Shown here in pieces: positions 8,257 through 17,677 of a DNA stretch of 58,577 nt. How positions within the stretch are numbered: position 1 is the first letter of the stretch; each line of letters starts with the position of its first letter. The position numbers were made by a program, and so were the translations under genes. The notes beneath the pieces are model-generated. The model had not been told where the DNA came from. It ran no database searches and saw only the letters and a list, made by a program, of their open reading frames with translations. The stretch lies in contig NZ_BMTN01000030.1 in NCBI RefSeq assembly GCF_014649695.1, positions 1-58,577 on the forward strand, given 5' to 3'. Source of the DNA: Streptomyces kurssanovii (GTDB taxonomy: Bacteria; Actinomycetota; Actinomycetes; Streptomycetales; Streptomycetaceae).

Positions 8257-11200
8257 CTAGGCGTTCGACGGCTCCAGGGCCGTCTCGTCCGTCTCCGCGG
8301 CCTTGGCGGCCTCCCGCTTCGCCGCACGCTTGGCGCGGCGCCGCTCCTTGCGGAGCTCCACCATCGCGTACAGCGTCGGCACCAGCAGCAGGGTCAGGAG
8401 CGTCGACGTGATCAGACCGCCGATCACCACCACCGCCAGGGGCTTGGCGATGAAGCCGCCCTCGCCCGTGACACCGAGCGCCATCGGCAGCAACGCGAAG
8501 ATCGTCGCCAGGGCCGTCATGAGGATCGGGCGCAGCCGGTGCCGGCCGCCCTCGACGACCGCCTCGACCACGCCGAGGCCCTGCGCCCGGTACTGGTTGA
8601 TCAGGTCGATCAGCACGATCGCGTTGGTGACCACGATGCCGATGAGCATCAGCATGCCGATCATCGCCGGAACGCCCATCGGCGTGCCCGTCGCGACCAG
8701 CAGGCCGATCGCGCCGGTCGCGGCGAACGGGATGGAGACCAGCAGGATCAGCGGCTGGACCAGCGACCGGAACGTCGCCACCAGCAGCATGAAGACGATC
8801 GCGATCGCCGCCAGCATCGCCAGGCCGAGGTTCAGGAACGCCTCCTCCTGGTCCTCCGACACGCCGCCGATGGAGGCGGTCGCGCCCTCGGGCAGGTCCA
8901 GCGCGTTGATCTTCGACTGAAGCGCGGTGCTCACCGCGCCGGTGTTGTCACCGGTCGGCTTCGCCGTGATCGTCGCGGCCCGCGAGCCGTCGATCCGGGT
9001 CATCGAGACCGGACCGGGGACCAGCTTCACCTCGGCGATGTCACCGAGCTTCACCGGGCCGAGCGGCAGCGCCTTCAGCTCGTCCATCGTCTTCGCCGGC
9101 TTGGCGGAGGTGATGACGATGTCCCGCTCGGTGTCGGCCAGGATCGCCTTGCCCGACGGGGTACCGCGGACGGCCTGGCCGACGGCCATGCCCAGCGTGG
9201 CGTCGGTGAAGCCGGCGTCGGCCGCCTTCGGCGTGGCCTTGACGGAGATACGCGGCACGGACTGGGCCAGGTCGCTCTGGACGTCGGTCACGTCATCGAG
9301 CTTCGCGACCTCCGCCCGCACCGCCTCCGACGCCTTCTCGAGGGTGTCGGAGTCGGACGCCTTCACCACGACGCTCAGGTCCTGGCTGCCGAAGCCGTCA
9401 CCGGCGGCGATGGTCGTGTCGCCGACGCCGTCCAGCTTGCCGAGCGCCTCGTCGAGGTGGTCGCGGACCTTCTCGTACGACGCCGAGTCCTTCAGCGTCA
9501 GCTGGTACGACGCCTGGTTGGCGCCGGTGCCGCCGCCGAAGGCGGCCATGAAGCCGGACGAGCCGACGGTGACCTGGTAGTCCTTGATCTCGTCGACGCC
9601 GGCGAGGACCTGCTCGATCTTCTTCGCGGAGGCGTCGGCCGCCTCGAGGCTGGTGCCGGGCGGCAGTTCCTGCTTGACGGACATGACCTCCTGCTCGCCC
9701 TGGTCGAAGAAGTTCGTCTTGAGCAGTCCGGCCATGCCGAAGGTGCCGAACAGCACCACGACCGCCAGGGCGACACTCGTCAGCCGGCGGCGGGTCGCGA
9801 AGCGCAGCACGGGGACGTACATCCGCTGGAGCCGGCTCCGCGCCTCCTTCTCCTCCGCCTTACGCCGGGCGTCCTCCGGGTCCATGCCCCGCACGGCCTT
9901 GGGGGCGCGCAGGAACCAGTACGACAGGACGGGCACGACGGTCAGCGAGACGAGCAAGGACGCCAGCAGTGCCGCGGTGACGGTCAGCGAGAACGAGCCG
10001 AACAGTTCGCCGACCATGCCGCCGACGATACCGATCGGCAGGAACACCGCGACGGTGGTCAGCGTGGAGGACGTGACGGCGCCCGCCACCTCCTTCACCG
10101 CGGTGATGATGGCGCTCTGCCGCTCCTCGCCGTAGCCGAGGTGACGCTTGATGTTCTCCAGGACCACGATCGAGTCGTCGACGACCCGGCCGATGGCGAT
10201 GGTCAGGGCGCCGAGGGTGAGCATGTTGAGCGACAGGTCACGGGTCCACAGCACGATCAGCGCGAGGACGACGGACAGCGGGATGGACACCGCCGTGACC
10301 AGCGTCGAGCGCAGCGACGCGAGGAAGACCAGGATCACGATGACGGCGAAGACCAGACCGAGCGCGCCCTCGGTGGTCAGACCGGAGATCGACTTGGAGA
10401 CCGCCGGCCCCTGGTCGGAGACGACGGTGAGCTCGGCGCCCGCGCCGAGGTCGGCGCGGAGGCCGGGCAGCTTGTCCTGGACCGCTTCCGAGATGGCGAC
10501 GGCGCTGCCGTCGTTGTCCATGGTGGCCAGCACGGCGAGGCTGGGCCTGCCGTTCGTACGGGTCAGGGAGACCCGGCTCGCCTCCGTCTGCTCGACGGTC
10601 GCGATGTCACCGAGGCGTACGGGCCTGCCCTTCGTGCCCGGCGCGGGCACGATCCGCAGGTCCTCGATCTGCCGCAGGCTGGTGAAGCCGCCGCCGACCT
10701 GGACCGTGCGGCTCTTGCCGTCCTCGGAGAACGACCCGGCCGGCATCGTGGCGCCGCCGGTCCTGAGCGCCTCGGACAGCGCCATGGTGTTCAGGCCAGC
10801 GGCGGCGAGCTTGCCGTCGTCGGGGGTGACGGAGACCTGGAGGTCCTGGACGCCGTCGATCGAGACCTGGCCCACGCCCTGGATGTCCTCGATCGCCGGT
10901 ACGACGGTCCGCTCGAGCTGGTCGGCGAGGGCCTGCTGGTCCTTGTCCGAGGTGACGGCGAGCACGACGGTGGGGATGTCGTCCGTCGACCCGGCGATGA
11001 CCTGCGGGTCCACCTCGTCCGGCAGCTGGGCGCGGGCCCGGTTCACGGCCTGCTGGACGTCGGCGACGAGCTGCTTGCCCCCGTCCCCGTACTCGAAGGT
11101 CGCCATGATGACGGCGCTGCCCTCGCTGGCCGTGGACGTGATGCCCTCGATGCCGTCGACGGCCTTGATGGTCGATTCGAGCGGCTCGACGACCTGCTTC

Positions 11201-11382
11201 TCGACGACATCGGGAGACGCGCCCTGGTAGGGGGCGAGCACCGAGACCATCGGGAGCTCGATGGACGGCAGGAGCTGCTGCTTGAGCTGCGGGACGGCGA
11301 TCGCACCGAAGACGATCGCGACGATGGACATCAGCCCTATCAGGGCCCGTTGCGACAGGCTGAATCTGGACAGCCAGGACAT
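8257..11382 (-). CDS. RND-family efflux transporter permease (AcrB/SwrC-like)
   Basis: A 1041-aa resistance-nodulation-division protein of the cytoplasmic membrane, using the proton gradient to move amphiphilic substrates. The two-fold RND layout is clear: a first helix near residues 12-32 (RALIGLMSIVAIVFGAIAVP), a large extracytoplasmic loop starting QLLPSIELPMVSVLAPYQGASP, helices 2-6 with the conserved GRVVDDSIVVLENI, a second first-helix repeat, a second loop and helices 8-12 with VTNAIVLIDLINQYR. The C-terminus is a charged Arg/Lys/Glu tail. ATG at 11382 follows AGAGAG. No membrane-fusion partner is present, as usual for Gram-positive RNDs. It follows the two-component pair with a 143-bp gap and could be its target. 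Confidence 0.93.
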   Translation of the reverse strand: MSWLSRFSLSQRALIGLMSIVAIVFGAIAVPQLKQQLLPSIELPMVSVLAPYQGASPDVVEKQVVEPLESTIKAVDGIEGITSTASEGSAVIMATFEYGDGGKQLVADVQQAVNRARAQLPDEVDPQVIAGSTDDIPTVVLAVTSDKDQQALADQLERTVVPAIEDIQGVGQVSIDGVQDLQVSVTPDDGKLAAAGLNTMALSEALRTGGATMPAGSFSEDGKSRTVQVGGGFTSLRQIEDLRIVPAPGTKGRPVRLGDIATVEQTEASRVSLTRTNGRPSLAVLATMDNDGSAVAISEAVQDKLPGLRADLGAGAELTVVSDQGPAVSKSISGLTTEGALGLVFAVIVILVFLASLRSTLVTAVSIPLSVVLALIVLWTRDLSLNMLTLGALTIAIGRVVDDSIVVLENIKRHLGYGEERQSAIITAVKEVAGAVTSSTLTTVAVFLPIGIVGGMVGELFGSFSLTVTAALLASLLVSLTVVPVLSYWFLRAPKAVRGMDPEDARRKAEEKEARSRLQRMYVPVLRFATRRRLTSVALAVVVLFGTFGMAGLLKTNFFDQGEQEVMSVKQELPPGTSLEAADASAKKIEQVLAGVDEIKDYQVTVGSSGFMAAFGGGTGANQASYQLTLKDSASYEKVRDHLDEALGKLDGVGDTTIAAGDGFGSQDLSVVVKASDSDTLEKASEAVRAEVAKLDDVTDVQSDLAQSVPRISVKATPKAADAGFTDATLGMAVGQAVRGTPSGKAILADTERDIVITSAKPAKTMDELKALPLGPVKLGDIAEVKLVPGPVSMTRIDGSRAATITAKPTGDNTGAVSTALQSKINALDLPEGATASIGGVSEDQEEAFLNLGLAMLAAIAIVFMLLVATFRSLVQPLILLVSIPFAATGAIGLLVATGTPMGVPAMIGMLMLIGIVVTNAIVLIDLINQYRAQGLGVVEAVVEGGRHRLRPILMTALATIFALLPMALGVTGEGGFIAKPLAVVVIGGLITSTLLTLLLVPTLYAMVELRKERRRAKRAAKREAAKAAETDETALEPSNA

Positions 11383-11525
11383 GGGGTCTCTCTTCTGTGG
11401 CTTGCGCGGGGACGGGCACAGAGGCCCGCCTATACCTTCGGCCACGAGGAGAGGCCGTTCGCTAGCCCCCAGGTCCCGTTCCTCACGCCGCGCATACCGC
11501 AGCTGGAGTACGCGCGCCCGCCGGC

Positions 11526-12215
11526 TCACTCCACCCTTGGACGTACCAGTCCCGACTCGTACGCGGTGACCACCAGCTGGGCGCGGTCGCGGGCGCCCAG
11601 CTTGGCCATGGCGCGGTTCACGTGGGTCTTGACCGTGAGCGGGCTGACCTCGAGCCGGGTGGCGATCTCGTCGTTGGAGTGGCCGCCGGCCACCAGCACC
11701 AGCACTTCGCGCTCGCGGACGGTGAGCGCCGAGAGCCGCTCGGAGAAGTCCCCGGCGTGCCGGCCGTCGTCGTCCGCCGCTCCGCCCTGCGCGAGGAAGG
11801 TGGCGATGAGCCCCTTGGTCGCGGCGGGCGACAGCAGTGCCTCGCCCGCGGCGGCGACCCGGATGGCGTTCAGGAGTTCGTCCGGTTCCGCGCCCTTGCC
11901 GAGGAAGCCGGAGGCGCCGGCCCGCAGCGACTGCACGACGTACTCGTCGACCTCGAAGGTCGTCAGCATGACGATCCGTACATGCGACAACTCCGGGTCC
12001 GCGCTGATCTCGCGGGTGGCGGAGAGCCCGTCCGTACCGGGCATCCGGATGTCCATCAGGACCACGTCGGCCCGCTCGGAGCCGGCCAGTGCCACCGCCT
12101 GTGCGCCGTCGGCCGCCTCCCCAACGACCTCCATGTCCGGCTCCGAGTCCACCAGGACCCGGAACGCGCTGCGCAGCAGCGTCTGGTCGTCGGCGAGCAG
12201 CACCCTGATCGTCAT
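11526..12215 (-). CDS. NarL/FixJ-family response regulator
   Basis: A 229-aa DNA-binding response regulator. The receiver domain (residues 1-120) has the acidic pair D9/D10, phospho-acceptor D55 in VVLMDIRMPG, and a K in GFLGKG. The LuxR-type HTH is at residues about 155-222 (LTVREREVLVLVAGGHSNDEIA...VKTHVNRAMAKL). Its ATG overlaps the sensor kinase stop by four bases (ATGA at 12215-12212), so it is cotranscribed with the partner kinase. The PspA genes upstream and the RND pump downstream suggest an envelope-stress or drug-response circuit; that is inference. Confidence 0.95.
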   Translation of the reverse strand: MTIRVLLADDQTLLRSAFRVLVDSEPDMEVVGEAADGAQAVALAGSERADVVLMDIRMPGTDGLSATREISADPELSHVRIVMLTTFEVDEYVVQSLRAGASGFLGKGAEPDELLNAIRVAAAGEALLSPAATKGLIATFLAQGGAADDDGRHAGDFSERLSALTVREREVLVLVAGGHSNDEIATRLEVSPLTVKTHVNRAMAKLGARDRAQLVVTAYESGLVRPRVE

Positions 12216-13444
12216 CTGTCCTCCCCCGCGCGGGCGGCCCGCACCTTGAGCGGCAGTATCGCCTGCACTCGGAAGCCGCCTCCGTAGCGGGGTCCCGCGG
12301 TGAGGGTGCCGCCGAGGGCGGTGACCCGCTCACGCATGCCGAGCAGACCGTGACCGCCGCCGTCGGAGGGACCGGCCGCGTCGGCGGGGCCGTTGTCGAT
12401 GACGGTCACCTCCAGCGTCGAGCCGACCCGCACCACACTCACCTCGGCCTTGGCGTCCTTCCCCGCGTGCTTCCGCACATTGGTCAGCGCCTCCTGAATG
12501 ATCCGGTACGCGGCCAGGTCGACGGCCGCCGGTGGCGGGTCACCGTCGTCGGCGCGGGCGACCTCGACGGGGAGGCCGGCCTGACGGAACGTCGTGACCA
12601 GTTCGTCGAGGACCGCGAGACCGGGCGCGGGTGCGGTGGGCGCCTCCGGGTCCCCGGACTGACGAAGCAGGCCGACGGTGGCACGCAACTCGTTCAGCGC
12701 GGAACGGCTCGCCTCCCGTACGTGCGCGAGCGCCTCCTTGGCCTGGTCGGGACGCTTGTCCATGACGTGGGCGGCGACCCCGGCCTGCACATTGACCAGC
12801 GCGATGTGGTGCGCGACGACGTCGTGCAGATCGCGGGCGATCCGCAGCCGCTCCTCCGCGACCCGGCGCCCCGCCTCCTCCTCCCGCGTCCGCTCGGCCC
12901 GTTCCGCCCGCTCCCTGATGGCGTCGACGAAGGCGCGCCGGCTGCGCACGGCGTCACCGGCGGCGGCCGCCATGCCGGTCCAGGCGAAGATGCCCAGGTT
13001 CTCCTGCGTGTACCAGGGGCTCGAGCCGAAGGCCATCGCGGCGGCGGTCAGCACGGTCATCGTCAGCAGGCCGACCCGCCAGGTGGTGGGACGGTCGGTA
13101 CGGGAGGCGACGGTGTACAGGGCGATCACGGCGCTCATCGCGACAGGAGCCGCCGGGTCACCCGCCACCAGTTCGACGACGGACACCGCGCCGGTGACCA
13201 GCAGCACGCCCATCGGCTCACGCCGCCGGAAGACGAGCGCGCAGGCGGCGACCACTATCAGGACCGCGCTGCGCGCGTCGGGAGTGCGGGTGCCGAAGGT
13301 GGGGCCGTGCGGCCCGTTCGGATCGGCGAAGGAGCCGGCCACCATGCAGATCAACGCGGCCACGGCGAGGGCGCCGTCCAGCGCCAGCGGGTGCGCGCGC
13401 AGCCAGTTGCGGACGCGGTCGTACCGGGCGGCGAATGGGGTCAC
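12212..13444 (-). CDS. Membrane sensor histidine kinase (HisKA_3 type)
   Basis: A 410-aa sensor. The N-terminal half has five to six hydrophobic helices (from ALDGALAVAALICMVAGSFA onward) with almost no extracytoplasmic loop. A coiled segment RERAERAERTREEEAGRR precedes the dimerisation/phospho-acceptor helix with H207 in ARDLHDVVAHHIALVN. The HATPase_c domain ends the protein (NVRKHAGKDAKAEV; GLLGMRERVTALGG). I chose GTG at 13444 (MTPFAARYDRVRNW); no good Shine-Dalgarno precedes it, and an upstream extension to 13630 is low-complexity Pro/Arg sequence. Loops this short usually mean sensing within or at the membrane. Confidence 0.9.
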   Translation of the reverse strand: MTPFAARYDRVRNWLRAHPLALDGALAVAALICMVAGSFADPNGPHGPTFGTRTPDARSAVLIVVAACALVFRRREPMGVLLVTGAVSVVELVAGDPAAPVAMSAVIALYTVASRTDRPTTWRVGLLTMTVLTAAAMAFGSSPWYTQENLGIFAWTGMAAAAGDAVRSRRAFVDAIRERAERAERTREEEAGRRVAEERLRIARDLHDVVAHHIALVNVQAGVAAHVMDKRPDQAKEALAHVREASRSALNELRATVGLLRQSGDPEAPTAPAPGLAVLDELVTTFRQAGLPVEVARADDGDPPPAAVDLAAYRIIQEALTNVRKHAGKDAKAEVSVVRVGSTLEVTVIDNGPADAAGPSDGGGHGLLGMRERVTALGGTLTAGPRYGGGFRVQAILPLKVRAARAGEDR

Positions 13445-13721
13445 GTCAGGCAACGTTACGGCGTGGGAGAGGGGCGCGGAGCACGGCGGACGCGACCGCT
13501 GCGCGGGACCGGAGTTCGGGGCGTGGGTCCGGGGCCCGCCCCCGTAACGGGTCCGGGCAGGGCCCGGTTCCGGGAAGGCGCGGGGAGAGGGCGGGCTCCG
13601 CGAAGCGCCACCGTTCCGGTTCGGGGGCACGACCGGAGACGGACCGGCGCGAGCCCCGTTCAGGAAGAGGCAGCCGGTACGGCAGGGGCGCGCGTGTTGG
13701 AGTGCGGGCGCGCGCCGGCCG

Positions 13722-14006
13722 CTATGCCACCGGCGGGATCAGGCCGCTTTCGCCAAGGAGTTCACGGACCTCCTCCAGCGTCGCGTCGGGTGCGGGGAGG
13801 ATCAGTTCGGACGGTTCCAGAGAGGCGTCGGGCAGTGGCTCCCCCAGCTCCCGGACCTTCTCGAGCAGCGCGTGCAGGGTCCGGCGGAAGCCGGCCCCGT
13901 CGCCGCTCTCCATCTCCGCGAGCAGTTCGTCGTCGAGCTTGTCGAGCTCGGCGAGGTGGCTCTCCGCCACCTCCACCTGGCCCTCCCCCATGATCCGTAC
14001 GATCAT
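13722..14006 (-). CDS. PspA-associated protein PspAA
   Basis: A 94-aa acidic protein starting MIVRIMGEGQVEV and rich in Glu/Leu (SHLAELDKLDDELLAEMESGD). This is the family that accompanies PspA in actinobacteria. It is 38 bp downstream of pspA on the same strand and is presumably cotranscribed. It probably modulates PspA oligomers; the exact activity is not established from sequence. ATG at 14006. A 277-bp spacer separates it from the sensor kinase gene; I see no gene or strong hairpin there. Confidence 0.88.
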   Translation of the reverse strand: MIVRIMGEGQVEVAESHLAELDKLDDELLAEMESGDGAGFRRTLHALLEKVRELGEPLPDASLEPSELILPAPDATLEEVRELLGESGLIPPVA

Positions 14007-14044
14007 GACGAGTCCTTACTCTCCGTGCTGGTCCGGACAGACGG

Positions 14045-14842
14045 TCACTGCTTGTCGAACTTGTGCGGGCTGCTCTGCTGCTGTGCGGCGTCCTGCGAGC
14101 CCGCGGCGCCGCCCTCGATCGCCTGCTTCGACGCCGGGCCGCCGGCCAGTTCCGCCTTCATGCGCTGAAGCTCCAGCTCGACGTCCGTGCCGCCCGAGAG
14201 GCGGTCCAGCTCGGCCTGGATGTCGTCCTTCGCCAGCCCCGACTGGTCGTCGAGGGCGCCGGAGGCGAGCAGTTCGTCGATCGCGCCGGCCCGCGCCTGG
14301 AGCTGGGCCGTCTTGTCCTCGGCGCGCTGGATCGCGACGCCGACGTCGCTCATCTCCTCCGAGATACCGGAGAACGACTCCGCGATCCGGGTCTGCGCCT
14401 GCGCCGCGGTGTAGGTGGCCTTGATGGTCTCCTTCTTGGTGCGGAAGGCGTCGACCTTGGCCTGGAGCCGCTGCGCGGCGAGCGTCAGCTTCTCCTCCTC
14501 GCCCTGGAGGGTCTGGTGCTGGGTCTCGAGGTCGGTGACCTGCTGCTGCAGCGCGGCACGGCGGGACAGTGCCTCGCGGGCCAGGTCCTCACGGCCGAGG
14601 GCCAGCGCCTTGCGGCCCTGGTCCTCCAGCTTCGAGGACTGTCCCTGGAGCTGGTTCAGCTGCAGCTCGAGGCGCTTGCGCGAGGTCGCCACGTCGGCGA
14701 CTCCACGGCGGACCTTCTGCAGCAGCTCCAGCTGCTTCTGGTACGAGTAATCGAGGGTCTCGCGCGGATCCTCGGCCCGGTCGAGGGCCTTGTTCGCCTT
14801 CGCGCGGAAGATCATCCCCATACGCTTCATGACACCGCTCAT
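14045..14842 (-). CDS. pspA: PspA/IM30-family membrane stress protein
   Basis: A 265-aa, largely coiled-coil ESCRT-III-like protein that binds stressed inner membranes. The N-terminal amphipathic segment MKRMGMIFRAKANKALDRAEDP and the following SYQKQLELLQKVRRGVADV match the family. The long helical heptads run to about residue 220, and the end is a Gly/Ala/Gln-rich tail. It has the usual PspA length plus a short tail. With PspAA and the adjacent two-component system it forms a likely cell-envelope stress unit. The divergent spacer 14843-15114 must hold its promoter. Confidence 0.95.
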   Translation of the reverse strand: MSGVMKRMGMIFRAKANKALDRAEDPRETLDYSYQKQLELLQKVRRGVADVATSRKRLELQLNQLQGQSSKLEDQGRKALALGREDLAREALSRRAALQQQVTDLETQHQTLQGEEEKLTLAAQRLQAKVDAFRTKKETIKATYTAAQAQTRIAESFSGISEEMSDVGVAIQRAEDKTAQLQARAGAIDELLASGALDDQSGLAKDDIQAELDRLSGGTDVELELQRMKAELAGGPASKQAIEGGAAGSQDAAQQQSSPHKFDKQ

Positions 14843-15100
14843 GGGCTTCGCGCGCCCCCTTCTGACGGACTACGGCTTCAGCACTCCAACAGAACCCACA
14901 GTACGGGCCCTGCATCCATTACCGCACTGTTCGAGCGCGGATGCGCTCATCCCCAAGGACGACTGCGTACGGCTCCGATCCGGCGCAAGGAGTAGGTGGC
15001 TGTCAGGGGAGCCGTGCCCGCCGTCCCGTTCTGTCCCTTACGGACGCACGCCGTTGCGGGATCGTTCCCCACCGGGGTGGGGTCCATGCCCCGCAACCCG

Positions 15101-15115
15101 TACCCTTGGGTTTTG
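15101..15115 (+). promoter_or_regulatory. Candidate -10 box for a leaderless transcript
   Basis: TACCCT at 15101-15106, eight bases before the GTG at 15115, with no Shine-Dalgarno. This fits transcription starting at or next to the start codon. Confidence 0.5.
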
Positions 15116-15714
15116 TGTTCCGTAGCCGTTCCAAGGAAGAGAAGGCCCCCACCGGCAAGGTGACGGCGGACCTCTCCAAGCAGCCCCGCGACCCCGAGGC
15201 CCCCAAGGGCCGCCCGACGCCTAAGCGCAGTGAGGCACAGGGCCAGCGCCGTCGTGCCTCCAGTGGTGCGCCGCAGGACCGCAAGGAGGCGATGAAGCGC
15301 CAGCGCGAGGCGCGCCGTGCCGACCTGGCCAGGCAGCGTGAGGCTCTCGCCAGCGGCGACGAGCGTTACCTCCCGGCCCGCGACAAGGGCCCTGTGCGGC
15401 GCTTCGTCCGCGACTTCGTCGACTCCCGTTTCTGCATCGCGGAGTTCTTCCTGCCGCTGGCGGTGGTGATCCTGGTGCTGAGCATGGTCCGGATCGGCCA
15501 GCTGCAGAACATCGCCCTGCTGCTCTGGCTCGGCGTGATCGTGCTGATCGTCGTCGACTCGATCGGTCTGTCGATCCGTCTGAAGAAGCAGCTCCGCGAG
15601 CGCTTCCCGAACGAGCCGAAGCGCGGAGCCGTGGCCTACGGCCTGATGCGCACGCTCCAGATGCGTCGGCTGCGCCTGCCCAAGCCGCAGGTCAAGCGCG
15701 GAGAGCGGCCCTGA
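15115..15714 (+). CDS. DUF3043 family membrane protein
   Basis: A 199-aa protein. The first ~90 residues are highly charged and disordered-looking (Lys/Arg/Glu/Pro), then DKGPVRRFVRDFVDSRFCIAEFF leads into two membrane helices (about residues 113-127 and 133-150), followed by a basic cytoplasmic tail. It matches the actinobacterial DUF3043 family, whose function is unknown. GTG at 15115 is chosen because the sequence MFRSRSKEEKAPTGK is the family start and a -10 box lies eight bases upstream. The stop overlaps the methyltransferase gene by four bases. Confidence 0.88.
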   Translation: MFRSRSKEEKAPTGKVTADLSKQPRDPEAPKGRPTPKRSEAQGQRRRASSGAPQDRKEAMKRQREARRADLARQREALASGDERYLPARDKGPVRRFVRDFVDSRFCIAEFFLPLAVVILVLSMVRIGQLQNIALLLWLGVIVLIVVDSIGLSIRLKKQLRERFPNEPKRGAVAYGLMRTLQMRRLRLPKPQVKRGERP

Positions 15715-16523
15715 GCACCAATTCGTCGCAGCCCGGCGGCTTCACGCCGGAGGCGTCCGCGAACTGGCTGGCCGGCGCCGGCGGTCTGCGCAACACCGTC
15801 CGCCAGGAGCTCGTGGCCCGGCAGCTCGAGGAACAGATCACGTCGCGCTATCCCGTCGGCCAGCGGCTGCGGGTGCTCGACGTCGGCATGGGCCAGGGCA
15901 CCCAGGCCCTGCGCCTGGCACGCGCCGGTCACACGGTCACCGGCCTGGAGTCGGACGCCGTGATGCTGAAGGCCGCCCGTGAGGCACTGGCGGGCGAGCC
16001 CGCCGGTATCCGCGAGCGGGTCCGGCTCGTGGAGGGCGACGGCCGGGAGACCGGCGTGCACTTCCTGCCGGGCAGCTTCGACGTGGTCCTCTGCCACGGC
16101 GTGCTGATGTACGTGGAGGAGCCGGACGGGCTGCTCGCCGGCCTGGCCAGGATGCTGGCGCCGGGCGGGCTGCTGTCCCTCCTCGTCCGCAACGGCGACG
16201 CCCTGGCCATGCGGCCCGGAGCGGCCGGGGACTGGCAGACGGCACTGGACGCCTTCGACACGGACACGTACACCAACCGCCTCGGCCTGAAGGTGCGCGC
16301 CGACCGGCTCGAGGCACTCACCGCGACGCTGGACGGCATCGCCGCGCCGCTGCACGCCTGGTACGGGGTGCGGATCTTCACGGATCACGTCGGCAACGAC
16401 GTCGAACTCCCCGCCGCCGACGAGCTGCACCAGGTGCTGACGCTGGAGGAGCGCGCCGGCCGCACCGACCCGTACCGCGGGGTGGCGGCGCTGCTGCACC
16501 TGTGCGGGGTACGGCGGATCTGA
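15711..16523 (+). CDS. Class I SAM-dependent methyltransferase
   Basis: A 270-aa Rossmann-fold methyltransferase with motif I VLDVGMGQGTQAL (SAM glycine loop), acidic motif II GLESD, and VVLCHGVLMYVEEPDGLLAGLARMLAPGG as motifs IV-V. The start is unusual. The frame is open from CTG at 15711, which overlaps the DUF3043 stop as CTGA and lies five bases after GGAGAG. From there the peptide reads MSTNSSQPGGFTPEASANWL, a plausible substrate-side N-terminus. The first ATG/GTG is GTG at 15813, which would remove 34 residues. I favour CTG but cannot prove it. The substrate is unknown. Confidence 0.85.
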   Translation: MSTNSSQPGGFTPEASANWLAGAGGLRNTVRQELVARQLEEQITSRYPVGQRLRVLDVGMGQGTQALRLARAGHTVTGLESDAVMLKAAREALAGEPAGIRERVRLVEGDGRETGVHFLPGSFDVVLCHGVLMYVEEPDGLLAGLARMLAPGGLLSLLVRNGDALAMRPGAAGDWQTALDAFDTDTYTNRLGLKVRADRLEALTATLDGIAAPLHAWYGVRIFTDHVGNDVELPAADELHQVLTLEERAGRTDPYRGVAALLHLCGVRRI

Positions 16524-16594
16524 CCCCCCGGGCCGCCCCCTGATCGGCGGCGCACCGTGGGCACCGGCCGGGCGGCCGTAGGGATACTCCGGGC

Positions 16595-17671
16595 ATGGAC
16601 GCATCTCCCCGCCCGGCACGTCGAACGCTCCGGCTGCCGGTGACGGCGGCCGCCGTTCTCTGCGCGGCCGCCCTTGCCGCCGGCTGCTCGCCGGCCGCCG
16701 GGCCCGAGCCCGTGTCCTCCACCCGGGCCGCCGCCGCTCCGGCCGCCGCGAGCGAGCTCGAGGACGACTACCGGGAAGTCATCGAGAACATGCTGCCCTC
16801 CGTCGTCCAGATCGAGGCCGGGGAGAGCCTCGGCTCCGGCATCGTCTACGGCGACGACGGCCATATCGTCACCAACGCGCACGTCCTGGGCAGGGCGGAG
16901 CGCTTCAGGGTCACCGTCGCCACCGGTGAGCAGCCGCTGACCGCGAGGCTGGTCTCCCCCTTCCCCGAGCAGGACCTCGCCGTCATCAAGCTCGACGCGG
17001 TCCCCGTGGGCCTCCGGGCCGCCCGCTTCGGGGACTCCTCCGAGGTCGCGGTCGGCCAGATCGTCCTGGCCATGGGTTCACCGCTCGGGCTGTCGAGCAG
17101 TGTCACCCAGGGAATCGTCTCCGCCGTGGGCCGCACGGTCACCGCGAGCGGCGAGGGCGGCGGGACCGGGGCGACCCTGGGCAACATGGTGCAGACATCG
17201 GCGGCGATCAACCCGGGCAACAGCGGGGGCGCGCTCGTCGATCTGAGCAGCGAGGCCGTCGGCATCCCGACGCCGGCGGCGTCCGACCCCGGCCTCGAAG
17301 GCGCCGCCGCGCCCGGTATCGGCTTCGCGATCCCCGTCTCGATGGTGCGCAGGGTCGCGGACCAGATCATCAGGTACGGCGAGGTCAGGGACTCGGGCCG
17401 GGCCGCCCTCGGCCTCACGGGCCGCACCTTCCTGGACGACGACTACCGCCCGTCGGGCGTCGCGGTCGTCTCCGTGGCCGATGACGGCCCGGCGGCGAAG
17501 GCGGGGATCCGGGCGGGCGACCTCATCACGAAGCTGGGCGGCGCGGAGATCACGACGATCACGTCCCTGGCGGAGGCGCTGGCGTCGGAACGACCGGGCG
17601 AGAAGGTCTCCGTGACGCTGGAACGCGGGGGGCGGGAGCGGGCGGTGACGGTCACGCTGGGCGAGATGTGA
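16595..17671 (+). CDS. HtrA/DegP-like lipoprotein serine protease with PDZ domain
   Basis: A 358-aa S1C protease. A lipoprotein signal ends at C31 (LAAGC), so it is anchored on the outer face of the membrane. The trypsin-like domain carries the triad H96 (TNAHVLG), D127 (EQDLAVIKL) and S210 (NPGNSGGAL). The C-terminal PDZ (residues about 265-358) contains GVAVVSVADDGPAAKAGIRAGDLI. By family it degrades or refolds damaged extracytoplasmic proteins. ATG at 16595; the next hairpin ends the unit. Confidence 0.93.
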   Translation: MDASPRPARRTLRLPVTAAAVLCAAALAAGCSPAAGPEPVSSTRAAAAPAAASELEDDYREVIENMLPSVVQIEAGESLGSGIVYGDDGHIVTNAHVLGRAERFRVTVATGEQPLTARLVSPFPEQDLAVIKLDAVPVGLRAARFGDSSEVAVGQIVLAMGSPLGLSSSVTQGIVSAVGRTVTASGEGGGTGATLGNMVQTSAAINPGNSGGALVDLSSEAVGIPTPAASDPGLEGAAAPGIGFAIPVSMVRRVADQIIRYGEVRDSGRAALGLTGRTFLDDDYRPSGVAVVSVADDGPAAKAGIRAGDLITKLGGAEITTITSLAEALASERPGEKVSVTLERGGRERAVTVTLGEM

Positions 17672-17677
17672 CCATGT

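Noticed and set aside
7786-12249. 1487-codon open frame on the plus strand
   Set aside because: Antisense to the RND pump and regulator. His/Gln/Arg-rich translation has no domain; it is a product of codon bias.
11383-12333. In-frame upstream extension of the RND gene
   Set aside because: It lies antisense-like in frame over the response regulator, and the RND family start (MSWLSRFSLSQRAL) with a ribosome site is at 11382.
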